Below are positions 8,975 to 16,990 of a DNA stretch of 40,550 nt, one piece after another. Below the pieces are notes generated by a model, which saw only the letters and a program-made list of their open reading frames with translations, searched no databases and had not been told where the DNA came from. Both the position numbers and the translations under genes were made by a program. The DNA comes from Micrococcales bacterium (lineage in GTDB: Bacteria; Actinomycetota; Actinomycetes; Actinomycetales; CAWJMD01): NCBI GenBank assembly GCA_002748415.1, contig PDSI01000081.1, positions 1 to 40,550 on the forward strand. The letters run 5' to 3'. The first letter of the stretch is position 1; each line of letters starts with the position of its first letter.

Positions 8975-10207
8975 GTGAACGTCTACCTCGACCACGCGGC
9001 AACAACGCCGATGTTGCCCGTGGCGCGTCAAGCTTTGGCCGATGCGCTGGCCGAGCACGGGAATCCCTCATCACTGCACAGTGCGGGCCGGGCGGCGAGA
9101 TCGGCGCTGGAACTGTCCCGGGAACGGTTGGCCCGAACGGTCGGGGCCGACCCGCACGAGCTGGTGTTTACCGGCGGCGGCACCGAGGCCGACAACATCG
9201 CCGTCAAGGGCTTGTACTGGCAACGGCACGGCTCGGATGCCCGCCGGGTACGCATCCTGGCCCCACGCACCGAACACCACGCCGTACTGGACGTGATCGA
9301 GTGGCTGGTGGCCGCGCAGGGCGCCCACTGGGACGAAGTGCCCGTGGACCCGGTGGGCCGGGTGCGGCTGGACCGGCTGGCGGAGCTCATCGACGTCGAT
9401 CCGGGATCGGTGGCGCTGATCGCGGTCATGGCGGCCAGCAACGAGGTGGGCACCACCCAGCCGATGGCCGATGTGGTGGCGCTGGCCACCGAACACGGCA
9501 TCCCGGTGCATTGCGACGCGGTGCAGGCGATGCCGTGGTCACAGCTGGACTTCGCCGCCGCCGGCGTGGACACGATGGCGTTGTCGGCGCACAAGCTCGG
9601 CGGCCCCGTCGGGGTCGGCGCGCTGCTGATTCGCCGTGGGCTGGATTTGGTGCCGCTGCTGCATGGCGGCGGGCAGGAACGGCAGGTGCGCTCCGGCACG
9701 GTTGACGTCGCCGGGGCGGCGTCCTTCGCGGCTGCGGCGCACTGGCACGAGGAGCACCGCGACGAGGTGGTTGAGCGGGTCTTCGGCCTGCGTCAGCAGC
9801 TGGTGCGGGCGGTCCAGCAGTGCACCCCCAGCGCGCACCTGCGGGGCGACGCAGCGTTCCTGGCGGGCGCGGCACCGGGAGAGGGCCGTTTGGTGAACAA
9901 CGCGCACTTCACCTTTCCGTGCTGCGACGGGGACTCGTTGCTGTACCTGCTGGATGCCCGCGGGATCGAGGTGTCCACCGGTTCGGCCTGTCAGGCCGGT
10001 CTGCCGCAGCCCAGCGAGACGTTGCTGGCCATGGGGTGCAGCGAGCAGGAATCCAGGGCGGCTCTGCGGTTCAGCCTGGGCGTGAGCAGTACCTACGACG
10101 ATGTGATGGCGCTCGCCGCCGCCATCGGTCCGGTGGCCCAGCGGGCCGCGAACGCCGGGCTGGCCAAGGTGGCCCGGGACGCGACGGGCACCGCCCGGAC
10201 CGGGTGA
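8975..10207 (+). CDS. Cysteine desulfurase (IscS/NifS family)
   Basis: A PLP enzyme that takes sulfur from cysteine as an enzyme-bound persulfide and passes it to acceptors. MnmA, encoded 3.6 kb downstream, is a probable acceptor. The protein has 410 residues. Visible features are VYLDHAATTPMLP at the start, the PLP-contact region GGGTEADNIAVKG, CDAVQAM, the Schiff-base lysine Lys207 in LSAHKLGGPVGVGAL, and the catalytic cysteine Cys339 in VSTGSACQAGLPQPS. The short loop around the cysteine is NifS/IscS-like rather than SufS-like. The M. tuberculosis counterpart by position is Rv3025c. It starts at GTG 8975 just after a good -10 box. I leave the symbol empty because iscS, nifS and csd are all used. 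Confidence 0.94.
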   Translation: MNVYLDHAATTPMLPVARQALADALAEHGNPSSLHSAGRAARSALELSRERLARTVGADPHELVFTGGGTEADNIAVKGLYWQRHGSDARRVRILAPRTEHHAVLDVIEWLVAAQGAHWDEVPVDPVGRVRLDRLAELIDVDPGSVALIAVMAASNEVGTTQPMADVVALATEHGIPVHCDAVQAMPWSQLDFAAAGVDTMALSAHKLGGPVGVGALLIRRGLDLVPLLHGGGQERQVRSGTVDVAGAASFAAAAHWHEEHRDEVVERVFGLRQQLVRAVQQCTPSAHLRGDAAFLAGAAPGEGRLVNNAHFTFPCCDGDSLLYLLDARGIEVSTGSACQAGLPQPSETLLAMGCSEQESRAALRFSLGVSSTYDDVMALAAAIGPVAQRAANAGLAKVARDATGTARTG

Positions 10208-10213
10208 GACACC

Positions 10214-10229
10214 ACGGGCCGGTGCCCGT
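10214..10229 (+). terminator. Hairpin after the cysteine desulfurase gene
   Basis: ACGGGC-CGGT-GCCCGT forms a perfect 6-bp stem with a four-base loop, starting seven bases after the stop. There is no U-tract, as is common for actinobacterial termination hairpins. Function is inferred from position only. Confidence 0.45.
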
Positions 10230-10261
10230 AGGCTTCGGCGTATGCAGGCAGGTACTCTCCG

Positions 10262-11242
10262 ATGACCGATCAGCCGGACACCCGTGTCGCGGTGTACCTG
10301 GACTTCGACAACATCGTCATCTCCCGGTACGACCAGGTGCACGGCCGGGGCGCGTTTCAGCGTGTCAAGAACTATCCGGTTCAGTCTGACCGGCCGGACC
10401 CGGCCGGCGATGCGGCCACCGTCGACGTGGGTGCGATCATGGACTTCGCCTCCTCGTTCGGCACGGTGGTGCTCAGCCGAGCCTATGCGGACTGGTCGGT
10501 GCCGGTGAACGCCGCCTACCGGGGTCAGCTGGTGAGCCGGGCGGTGGACCTGGTGCAGTTGTTCCCGGCTGCGGCGTACGGCAAGAACGGTGCCGACATC
10601 CGATTGGCCGTGGACGCTGTCGAGGACATGTTCCGGTTGCCGGACCTCACCCACGTGGTGATCGTGGCCGGGGACTCGGACTACATCGCGCTGGCGCAGC
10701 GGTGCCGGCGGCTGGGCCGCTACATCGTCGGGGTGGGAGTGGCGGGTTCCACCAGCAGGTCACTCGGTGCGGCGTGTGACGAGATGACCAACTACGACGC
10801 GCTGCCGGGGGTGGAGCCGGTGCCGGCGCCCTCCGGCGACGGTGGCGACGGTGGCGACGGCGGTGACCGGAAGCGGGCCACGGCGAAGAAAGCGGTGAAG
10901 AAGACCGCGGCGAAGAAAACGGCCGGCAGGCGGGGCGGGGGAGCGGCCGCAGGGGCCCAAGCCGATGACACCGCGGTTCCGGACGCGCACCCCGAGACCG
11001 ACGAGGACCAGCAGGCGGCCACCCGGTTGTTGGAGCGCGCGCTGCGACTCGTTCACGAGAAGAGCGAATCCGACTGGTTGCACAGCTCCGCGGTGAAGCA
11101 GCAGATGCGGCGCATGGACTCCTCGTTCCGGGAGAAGTCGCTCGGGTACAAATCGTTTTCTGACTTCGTGAAGTCACGGTCCGACGTGGCCGAGATCGAC
11201 GAATCCAGCAGCGCGCATCTGGTCCGGCTCACCGGAAGCTGA
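10262..11242 (+). CDS. NYN-domain (PIN-like) RNase protein with C-terminal OST-HTH/LOTUS domain
   Basis: Predicted metal-dependent RNA nuclease joined to an RNA-binding domain, 326 residues. The NYN core spans about residues 8-175 and keeps the expected acidic residues: Asp14/Asp16/Asn17 in VYLDFDN, Asp112 and Asp118 in GADIRLAVD, and Asp138/Asp140 in VAGDSDY. A Lys/Ala-rich basic linker with KKTAAKKTA repeats follows at about 195-230, resembling histone-H1-like nucleic-acid tails. The C-terminal 75 residues (ATRLLERALRL to HLVRL) match the OST-HTH pattern, including LGYKSFSDFVKSR. A run of GGCGACGGT repeats encodes a short Gly/Asp stretch before the linker. The RNA target is unknown; function is inferred from the domains. 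Confidence 0.85.
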   Translation: MTDQPDTRVAVYLDFDNIVISRYDQVHGRGAFQRVKNYPVQSDRPDPAGDAATVDVGAIMDFASSFGTVVLSRAYADWSVPVNAAYRGQLVSRAVDLVQLFPAAAYGKNGADIRLAVDAVEDMFRLPDLTHVVIVAGDSDYIALAQRCRRLGRYIVGVGVAGSTSRSLGAACDEMTNYDALPGVEPVPAPSGDGGDGGDGGDRKRATAKKAVKKTAAKKTAGRRGGGAAAGAQADDTAVPDAHPETDEDQQAATRLLERALRLVHEKSESDWLHSSAVKQQMRRMDSSFREKSLGYKSFSDFVKSRSDVAEIDESSSAHLVRLTGS

Positions 11243-11340
11243 GCTGCCGCAAAACGTTCCGGACCATCGCCGGCAACCCGTGCGGCTGTGCAAGGATGTC
11301 CGGGTCCAGGAGATGATGGTCTGATTCCGAGGAGGCTGAC

Positions 11341-12990
11341 GTGTCAGCATCGGTCGAGCAATCCAGCGAGGCCGCCCGCGGCTCGTTCCCGTCCCGGCGC
11401 GTGTTCATCCTGGCCGCCGTCGGTTCGGCCGTCGGGCTGGGAAACATCTGGCGTTTCCCCTACGTCGCCTACGAGCACGGGGGCGGCGCTTTCCTGCTGC
11501 CGTACCTGATCGCTTTGCTGACCGCCGGAATCCCGTTCCTGTTCTTCGACTACGCGCTCGGTCACCGGTTCCGGGGCAGCGCGCCGCTGTCGTTCGCCCG
11601 GCTGTCCCGGCGGGCCGAGGGCATCGGCTGGTGGCAGGTGCTGATCTGCTTCGTCATCGCGGTCTACTACGCCGCCGTCATCGCCTGGGCCGTGCGGTAC
11701 ACCCAGTTCTCGATGGGCAAAGCCTGGGGTGATGCCCCGGACGAGTTCTTCTTCGGGAGCTTCCTGCAAGCCGGGGATCCCGGGGTCACCACCACGTTCG
11801 TGCCGGGAGTGGTGATCCCGCTGGCGCTGGTGTGGTTGGCCATCACGGTCATCATGGCGCTGGGTGTGCAGCGCGGAGTGGGCGCCACATCGGCCGTCTT
11901 CATTCCGGTGCTGGTGGTGGTGTTCGGTATCTTGGTGGTGCGGGCCTTGTTCCTGCCCGGTGCCGCGGAAGGATTGGATGCGTTGTTCACCCCCGACTGG
12001 GGCGCGCTGGCCGACCCCACAGTGTGGGCGGCGGCGTTCGGGCAGATCTTCTTCTCGCTGTCGGTGGGTTTCGGCATCATGATCACCTACGCCTCCTACG
12101 TGGGGCGCCGCACCGACATGACCGGCTCCGGTGCCGTGGTCGGGTTCGCCAACTCGGGGTTCGAGTTGCTCGCCGGCATCGGGGTGTTCGCCGCGCTCGG
12201 GTTCATGGCCCAGGCCTCGGCCACCACGGTGGACGAGGTCGCCACCGGCGGCATCGGCCTGGCGTTCATTGCGTTCCCGGCCATCATCAACGAGGCACCG
12301 GCCGGGTCGCTGATCGGGTTGTTGTTCTTCGGTTCGCTGGTGATGGCCGGCCTGACGTCGTTGATCTCGGTGCTGGAAGTGGTGATCTCCGCGGTGCGGG
12401 ACAAGTTGGAGCTGTCCCGGCGGGCGGCGACCCTCAGCGTGGTGCTGCCCACCGCGGCGTTGTCGCTGGCGATGTTCAGCACCACCAGCGGGGTCTTCGT
12501 GCTCGACATCGTGGACTTCTTCGTCAACCGGTTCGGCATTCTGCTGGCTGCCGTGGTCAGCATGGTGGTGGTGGCGTGGGCGGTCCGCGGGCTGCCCAAG
12601 TTGCAGGCGCACATGAACGTGGTGGGCTCGGTGCAGCTGGGGCGCTGGTGGATTGCGTTGATGGCGGCGGTGGTGCCCCTGGTGCTCACTGGCATCCTGG
12701 TGCAGGAGTTCCTGGGTGTGGCCCGGGAGCCGTACGAGGGGTACCCCGGTTGGATGCTGACCTTGTTCGGGTGGGGAATGGCGCTGGCGCTGCCGGTGGT
12801 GGCGCTGGTTCTCAGCCGGCTGAAGTGGCGGCCGAGCACCAGCCTGGCCGACCCCGGCGAGGACCTGGCTGTCGGGCAGCGTAGCGCCGATACTGCTGGG
12901 GTGGGCACGACGACGGTTTCCGATGAGGCGCCGCCCGCCGAAAGACACACCGGTTCGATATCCATTGATCAACAGGAGTACGACTCATGA
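11341..12990 (+). CDS. Sodium-dependent NSS-family symporter, likely MetP-type amino-acid importer
   Basis: An inner-membrane sodium-coupled symporter of the neurotransmitter:sodium symporter family, 549 residues with about 12 hydrophobic segments. The first segment has the NSS signature AVGSAVGLGNIWRFPYVAYEHGGGAF, which includes the sodium- and substrate-binding unwound region. LSVGFGIMITYASYVGRR matches conserved transmembrane helix 6. The C-terminal 55 residues are a hydrophilic cytoplasmic tail. The stop overlaps the start of a 35-residue MetS-like small subunit, as in Corynebacterium glutamicum MetPS, which imports methionine and alanine; the substrate here is inferred from that pairing. 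The start is GTG 11341 with a strong GAGGAGG upstream. The long antisense open frame over the gene is a codon-bias shadow. Confidence 0.92.
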   Translation: MSASVEQSSEAARGSFPSRRVFILAAVGSAVGLGNIWRFPYVAYEHGGGAFLLPYLIALLTAGIPFLFFDYALGHRFRGSAPLSFARLSRRAEGIGWWQVLICFVIAVYYAAVIAWAVRYTQFSMGKAWGDAPDEFFFGSFLQAGDPGVTTTFVPGVVIPLALVWLAITVIMALGVQRGVGATSAVFIPVLVVVFGILVVRALFLPGAAEGLDALFTPDWGALADPTVWAAAFGQIFFSLSVGFGIMITYASYVGRRTDMTGSGAVVGFANSGFELLAGIGVFAALGFMAQASATTVDEVATGGIGLAFIAFPAIINEAPAGSLIGLLFFGSLVMAGLTSLISVLEVVISAVRDKLELSRRAATLSVVLPTAALSLAMFSTTSGVFVLDIVDFFVNRFGILLAAVVSMVVVAWAVRGLPKLQAHMNVVGSVQLGRWWIALMAAVVPLVLTGILVQEFLGVAREPYEGYPGWMLTLFGWGMALALPVVALVLSRLKWRPSTSLADPGEDLAVGQRSADTAGVGTTTVSDEAPPAERHTGSISIDQQEYDS

Positions 12991-13094
12991 CCGCATCGGC
13001 AATCGTCGTGATGATCGGCGCTATGACCATTCTGTGGGGCGGGCTGGGCGCCGCCGTCGGCAACCTGTCGCGGCGCCCGGACGAGGGCGACTGA
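12987..13094 (+). CDS. MetS-type small subunit of the NSS transporter (35 aa)
   Basis: This gene is too short for ordinary gene callers. ATG 12987 overlaps the symporter stop in ATGA, and the frame encodes MTASAIVVMIGAMTILWG followed by GLGAAVGNLSRRPDEGD and TGA. One transmembrane helix with the conserved pattern around MxILWGG and a short charged cytoplasmic tail match the methionine/alanine importer small subunit family (MetS). In C. glutamicum the small subunit is required for MetP activity. The coupled start implies matched synthesis with the symporter. Confidence 0.88.
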   Translation: MTASAIVVMIGAMTILWGGLGAAVGNLSRRPDEGD

Positions 13095-13135
13095 GCCTGG
13101 ACGGTCCACGCCCGGACCACACCGGACAAGCGGGC

Positions 13136-13176
13136 CGTGACACGCCGTGATGCCGCCCGTGACACGTCGTGATGCC
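13136..13176. repeat. Two tandem copies of a 19-bp unit, period 22
   Basis: The unit CGTGACACGYCGTGATGCC occurs at 13136-13154 and 13158-13176 with one mismatch. Each unit contains a small palindrome, CACG-N-CGTG. The gap lies between the convergent metS-like and Ddn-like genes. Confidence 0.8.
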
Positions 13177-13214
13177 AGTGTCCTCGGCGAGTGCCGGGAC
13201 GAAACGAGCTCGCC

Positions 13215-13670
13215 TCAGCCGAGGCCCGAGCTGTTGAGCGGACGACACACGAACACCGGGATCTGCCGTCCGGCCCTGCCCTGGTACTTGGCGTAGGGCG
13301 GGAACGCCTCGACGCAGCGTTGCCACCACTGCTCGCGTTCGGCGCCGTCGATCTCGGTGGCGACCATGTCGGTGCTGGTGGTGCCGTCGCGCAGTTCGAT
13401 GTGCGGATTGGCTTTCAGGTTGTGGTACCAGTCCGGGTGCTTGGGTGCGCCGCCCGCGGAGGCGACTGCGGCGTACTCGCCGTTGTGCTCGACGCGCATC
13501 AAGGGTGTGCGGCGCAGTTTGCCGGACTTCGCTCCCCGGATCGTCAGGACCACGACGGGCCGGTCCATGATCGAGACGGCGCGGGTGTCGTTGCCTGCCG
13601 CGTCGATGGCCTCCAGCTGGTCGCGGACCCATCCGGCGGCGAGCTCTGCGTAGTCTCCCGTGAGTGGCAT
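13215..13670 (-). CDS. Nitroreductase/deazaflavin (F420)-dependent oxidoreductase, Ddn-like
   Basis: A 151-residue split-barrel protein of the F420H2-dependent quinone reductase/nitroreductase (DDN, FDOR) family. Recognisable segments are VVLTIRGAKSGKLRRTPLMRVEHNGEY in the barrel, the signature VASAGGAPKHPDWYHNLKANP, and the terminal PVFVCRPL. In mycobacteria, relatives reduce menaquinone or nitroimidazole drugs using F420H2; the physiological substrate here is unknown. The start is ATG 13670 with GAGAGGA upstream. The gene converges with metS and diverges from mnmA. Confidence 0.86.
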   Translation of the reverse strand: MPLTGDYAELAAGWVRDQLEAIDAAGNDTRAVSIMDRPVVVLTIRGAKSGKLRRTPLMRVEHNGEYAAVASAGGAPKHPDWYHNLKANPHIELRDGTTSTDMVATEIDGAEREQWWQRCVEAFPPYAKYQGRAGRQIPVFVCRPLNSSGLG

Positions 13671-13697
13671 GCGGATCGTCCTCTCGATCAGGTCAGT

Positions 13698-13741
13698 GGT
13701 TGCGCGAAGCAGCTTCCCGGGTTGCGCGAGGCAGCTTCCCG
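13698..13741. repeat. Two tandem copies of a 22-bp unit
   Basis: A 22-bp unit beginning GGTTGCGCGA and ending AGCTTCCCG occurs at 13698-13719 and 13720-13741, contiguous and identical except one base (A to G at unit position 11). It lies between the divergent Ddn-like and mnmA genes, 28 bases before the Ddn-like start codon on that gene's upstream side. Confidence 0.85.
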
Positions 13742-13847
13742 CACACTACCCGGTGACGTGCGGTGAGCGCGGTGCGGAGCTGAGCCGATGGCACACTGGG
13801 TGAGCGGTGACGGACACCACTGCGACCAACAGGACGGGATTGCTGCG

Positions 13848-14939
13848 ATGAAAGTGCTCGCTGCGTTGAGCGGGGGCGTGGACTCCGCGGTCGCCGCTGC
13901 CCTGGCGCAGCAGGCCGGGCACGACGTGGTCGCTGTGCACATGGCGCTGTCCCGCAACCGGTCCGGAAGCCGTACCGCGGCCCGGGGCTGTTGCACGATC
14001 GAGGACGCCACCGACGCCGGACGGGCCGCAGCTGTCCTCGGCATTCCGTACTACGTGTGGGATCTCTCGGAACGGTTCGTGGCCGAGGTCGTTGACGATT
14101 TCGTCGCCGAATACCGGGCCGGGCATACCCCCAACCCGTGTGCTCGCTGCAACGAACGGATCAAATTCGCGGCGTTGCTGGACAAGGCTCTCGCGCTGGG
14201 ATTCGACGCGGTGGCCACCGGGCACTATGCCGTCCTGGAGCACCCCGGCGGCGGTGAACCCGAGCTGTACCGGGCCGCCGACGCCGCCAAGGACCAGTCC
14301 TATGTGCTCGCCGTGGTTCCGCGAGATCGGTTGCGGCACGCGCTGTTCCCGCTTGGCAGCATGCCGTCCAAGGGCGCCGTACGCGCGCTGGCCACCGAGC
14401 GCGGGCTACCGGTCGCCGCCAAGCCGGACAGCCACGACATCTGCTTCATTCCCGACGGCGACACCCGCGGCTGGCTGGCCGCACGGGTCTGCCAGCAGCC
14501 GGGCGAGATCCGCGACAGCACAGGCGCGGTCGTCGGCACGCATGACGGCGCTGCCGGATACACCATCGGTCAGCGGCGCGGCCTGCGCATCGGCCGGCCC
14601 GCCCCTGACGGCCAGCCCCGGTACGTGCTCGATGTATCGGTGACCACCAACACCGTCACCGTCGGCAGCGCCGACGAATTGCTCACCGACGAGGTCGCCG
14701 CCACCGGCCCGGTCTGGCTGGCCCGCATTCCCGAGCCCGGGGCACAGGTCAGCGCCCAGATCCGCGCTCACGGAAAGGCTCACCCCGCCGAGATCGCTGT
14801 GGCAACGGAGACCGCGGTCACCGTCCACCTCCACGACCCGATCCCACGGGTGGCCGCCGGGCAGACCCTCGTCGTCTACGACGGCGACCGGGTGCTCGGC
14901 AGCGGTACGGTCACAGCGGTCTCGGCGGGTAGCTGCTGA
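13848..14939 (+). CDS. mnmA: tRNA-specific 2-thiouridylase MnmA
   Basis: It activates uridine 34 of tRNA Lys/Glu/Gln with ATP and inserts sulfur, giving 2-thiouridine. It has 363 residues. The PP-loop is LAALSGGVDSAVAA at residues 4-17. The nucleophilic cysteine is in NPCARCNERIKF (Cys98/Cys101), and the persulfide cysteine Cys199 is in SHDICFIPDGD. GYTIGQRRGL begins the beta-barrel C-terminal region. The actinobacterial insertion GCCTIEDA is present near residue 50. ATG 13848 is chosen because it opens MKVLAALSGG; the longer frame from 13788 adds 20 unconserved residues. The sulfur donor is probably the cysteine desulfurase at 8975. Confidence 0.96.
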   Translation: MKVLAALSGGVDSAVAAALAQQAGHDVVAVHMALSRNRSGSRTAARGCCTIEDATDAGRAAAVLGIPYYVWDLSERFVAEVVDDFVAEYRAGHTPNPCARCNERIKFAALLDKALALGFDAVATGHYAVLEHPGGGEPELYRAADAAKDQSYVLAVVPRDRLRHALFPLGSMPSKGAVRALATERGLPVAAKPDSHDICFIPDGDTRGWLAARVCQQPGEIRDSTGAVVGTHDGAAGYTIGQRRGLRIGRPAPDGQPRYVLDVSVTTNTVTVGSADELLTDEVAATGPVWLARIPEPGAQVSAQIRAHGKAHPAEIAVATETAVTVHLHDPIPRVAAGQTLVVYDGDRVLGSGTVTAVSAGSC

Positions 14940-14987
14940 GTCTTGTCGTAGGTACCGAGTCGTCGCGGACAGGGCGTCGTCGGCCGG

Positions 14988-14999
14988 TACGGTGGCCGC
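14988..14999 (+). promoter_or_regulatory. Putative leaderless promoter of the SUMF1-like gene
   Basis: TACGGT at 14988-14993, six bases, then GTG 15000, the same geometry as the YbjN promoter. No Shine-Dalgarno is present. Confidence 0.5.
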
Positions 15000-15803
15000 G
15001 TGCACCGCATCGACATCGGCAACCTTGATGTGCACACCATCGATCTGTGCCGCCTCGAGGCGCAGATGCGACGTATCCCCGGCGGAACGGTCACACTGCG
15101 AGATGCGCGACGCGGCATCGTCAATGAGGTCAAGGTGGTCGGCTTCTGGCTGTCGCGTGTCCCTGTCACTCGCGATGGGGCCCGGCTTCCGGTCTGTGGT
15201 GTGACGTGGTTCGACGCCGTCGAGTACTGCAACGCCGTGTCCAGGGCCGCCGGGTTGCGGCAAGCCTACGCAGTCGGCGAGCGAGTCGTCACCTGGGACG
15301 TCAGCGCCGACGGATACCGGCTACCGACCGAAGCGGAATGGGAGTACGCCTGCCGGGCCGGCAGCACTGGACCCCAGTACGGGCCGCTGGCGGACATCGC
15401 GTGGACGCGCCTGGACGACTGCGGCGGGCCGCAAGTGGCAGGCGTGAAGTCCCCCAACGCTTTCGGGCTGCACGACATGCTGGGAAACGTGTGGGAGTGG
15501 TGCTGGAACTACGCCGATCCCGCCCGCTACGCCGACTACCGGTGCTTGCGCGGCGGGGGATGGGACGACCCGGCCTACAGCTGCCGGGCATCGGTCCGCC
15601 GCGGCAGCGCTCCCGACGCTGTGTTGGAGGACGCCGGGTTGCGGCTGGCCCGAGGAGCGGCTGGACCGAGCGGTGCGCAGGCCGCGCAGGGCTGGTCGGC
15701 CGCGGAGGACCGTGAACGGGCCTCGATCGCCGGCCCATTGCCGATGGGTTGGACCCCGTTGCGTTGCCTGTCGGATGGTGCGGACAACCGAGCTGAGAAG
15801 TGA
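15000..15803 (+). CDS. SUMF1/formylglycine-generating-enzyme-like protein, probably not an active FGE
   Basis: A 267-residue protein with the C-type-lectin-like SUMF1 fold. Visible blocks are RIPGGTVTL, GFWLSRVPVTR, PVCGVTWFDAVEYCNAVS, the hallmark DGYRLPTEAEWEYACRAGS, NAFGLHDMLGNVWEWCWN, and RGGGWDDPAYSCRASVRRG. In true formylglycine-generating enzymes a copper-binding cysteine pair lies in the GGSYLCHDSYC-type segment. Here only the second cysteine is present and the first position is Asp, and the final GFRCA-type motif is GLRLARG. That argues against FGE activity. There is no DinB domain, so it is not EgtB. It follows mnmA by 60 bases and precedes the MetE-like gene. Function is unknown. 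Confidence 0.8.
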   Translation: MHRIDIGNLDVHTIDLCRLEAQMRRIPGGTVTLRDARRGIVNEVKVVGFWLSRVPVTRDGARLPVCGVTWFDAVEYCNAVSRAAGLRQAYAVGERVVTWDVSADGYRLPTEAEWEYACRAGSTGPQYGPLADIAWTRLDDCGGPQVAGVKSPNAFGLHDMLGNVWEWCWNYADPARYADYRCLRGGGWDDPAYSCRASVRRGSAPDAVLEDAGLRLARGAAGPSGAQAAQGWSAAEDRERASIAGPLPMGWTPLRCLSDGADNRAEK

Positions 15804-15820
15804 GGCAACGAGCCCACTGG

Positions 15821-15860
15821 GTAGGCCGTCGTCAACCTTGGTAGGCCGTCGTCAACCCTG
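15821..15860. repeat. Two tandem copies of a 20-bp unit upstream of the MetE-like gene
   Basis: GTAGGCCGTCGTCAACCYTG is present at 15821-15840 and 15841-15860, contiguous with one mismatch. The second copy ends 17 bases before the putative -10 box, so it covers the position of a -35 box or an activator site. Confidence 0.85.
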
Positions 15861-15877
15861 AGCCGGCCCACGCGCGA

Positions 15878-15889
15878 TAGTCTCTGCGA
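15878..15889 (+). promoter_or_regulatory. Putative leaderless promoter of the MetE-like gene
   Basis: TAGTCT at 15878-15883 is followed by six bases and GTG 15890, with no Shine-Dalgarno. The -35 region falls in the tandem repeat and has no clear consensus. Confidence 0.5.
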
Positions 15890-16948
15890 GTGACTCAGTC
15901 AGGCGACGCCGAGACCTCGATCGCCGCAAACTGCGATAACGGCGATCCTGTCGATGCGCTCGCCGGACGCACCGCTTCCGGTATCGGCTCCTGGCCCGGC
16001 ACCGACGCGCTCGAAGCGGCCAGATTCGTCATCGGCGAACTCGGTCGGGAACCCGGCGTACCGTTCCTGCCCGAACTGCCCGCCCGGGGGCCTGGCGCCG
16101 ACATGGTCGGCCGCGCCGCAGCGATGCTGGTAGGCCTGCACGTGGACCTGCAACCTTCCGGGTGGCGGCTGGTTTCGCATCCCGGCCGCGACGAACAACG
16201 CGCCCAGGCCTGGTGGCGGCACGACCTGGATGCCCTCGCCGAGGCCGCGCACGGTTACCAGGGCCCATTGAAAGCCGCTGTCACCGGGGCGTGGACGCTG
16301 CTCAGCCACGTCAACCTGGAACGCGGCGAACGGGCCGTCAGCGACCCGGGTGCGCAGCGCGACATCGTCGAGTCCCTGGCTGAAGGCATCGCCACGATGC
16401 TGGCCGACATCACCCGCGCCGTCCCCGGTGCATCGTTGATCGTGCAACTCGACGAGCCTTCTCTGCCAGCGGTTCTCGCTGGGCGATTGACTACCCAGTC
16501 CGGCATCGGCAAGTTGCGGCCGGTGCCACCGGCGCAGGCGCAGGCCGGGCTGACCACCCTTGCCGATGCGGCCCGGGACGCCGGGGCGGTGCACGTGCTC
16601 GCGCACTGCTGCGCCGCTACCGCGCCCGTCGGCCTGTTGCGGGAGGCGGGCCTGGACGGCATCAGCCTTGATCTGGCCACCCTCGGGCCCGCCTCGTGGG
16701 AATCGGTTGCGGCCAGTGTGGAATCGGGTGTGCGGCTGTGGGCAGGCATCGACCCCACCCGGCAGCGCATCGACCAGACTCCGTTGCCGCAGTGGTGGCA
16801 GCGGCTCGGACTGCCCCGGCACGCGCTCAACGAGGTGTTCCTCACCCCAGCGTGCGGTTTGGCGAATTCGGCGACGGCCCAGGCAGCAGCCGCCGTCGGC
16901 CGGCTGCTGACCCTGGCCGGTCAGCTGCACGAACTCTCCACCGAGTAG
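15890..16948 (+). CDS. MetE-like (cobalamin-independent methionine synthase C-terminal half) protein
   Basis: A 352-residue protein covering only the zinc-binding catalytic barrel of MetE, without the N-terminal barrel. It begins with ASGIGSWPGTDALEAARFVIGEL, shows LIVQLDEPSLPAVLAG, and retains likely zinc ligands in HVLAHCCAATAP (His and Cys two apart) and FLTPACGLANS (Cys). WAGIDPTRQRI is also typical. The position between mnmA and ligA is like Rv3015c of M. tuberculosis, a conserved gene of unclear role. A stand-alone catalytic domain may use another methyl donor or a protein partner. Methionine synthesis is inferred, not shown. Confidence 0.85.
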   Translation: MTQSGDAETSIAANCDNGDPVDALAGRTASGIGSWPGTDALEAARFVIGELGREPGVPFLPELPARGPGADMVGRAAAMLVGLHVDLQPSGWRLVSHPGRDEQRAQAWWRHDLDALAEAAHGYQGPLKAAVTGAWTLLSHVNLERGERAVSDPGAQRDIVESLAEGIATMLADITRAVPGASLIVQLDEPSLPAVLAGRLTTQSGIGKLRPVPPAQAQAGLTTLADAARDAGAVHVLAHCCAATAPVGLLREAGLDGISLDLATLGPASWESVAASVESGVRLWAGIDPTRQRIDQTPLPQWWQRLGLPRHALNEVFLTPACGLANSATAQAAAAVGRLLTLAGQLHELSTE

Positions 16949-16990
16949 CCGCAGCCACACGGAGCAGAAGCCACGTGAAGCGGCAGCGGA

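Noticed and set aside
10841..10869. GGCGACGGT tandem repeat
   Set aside because: It lies inside the NYN gene and encodes a Gly/Asp linker; in-frame low complexity is sufficient explanation.
11344..12972. 542-residue open frame antisense to the NSS symporter
   Set aside because: It is His/Gln/Arg-rich without any recognisable domain, and the plus-strand frame is a clear transporter; this is a GC-skewed codon shadow.
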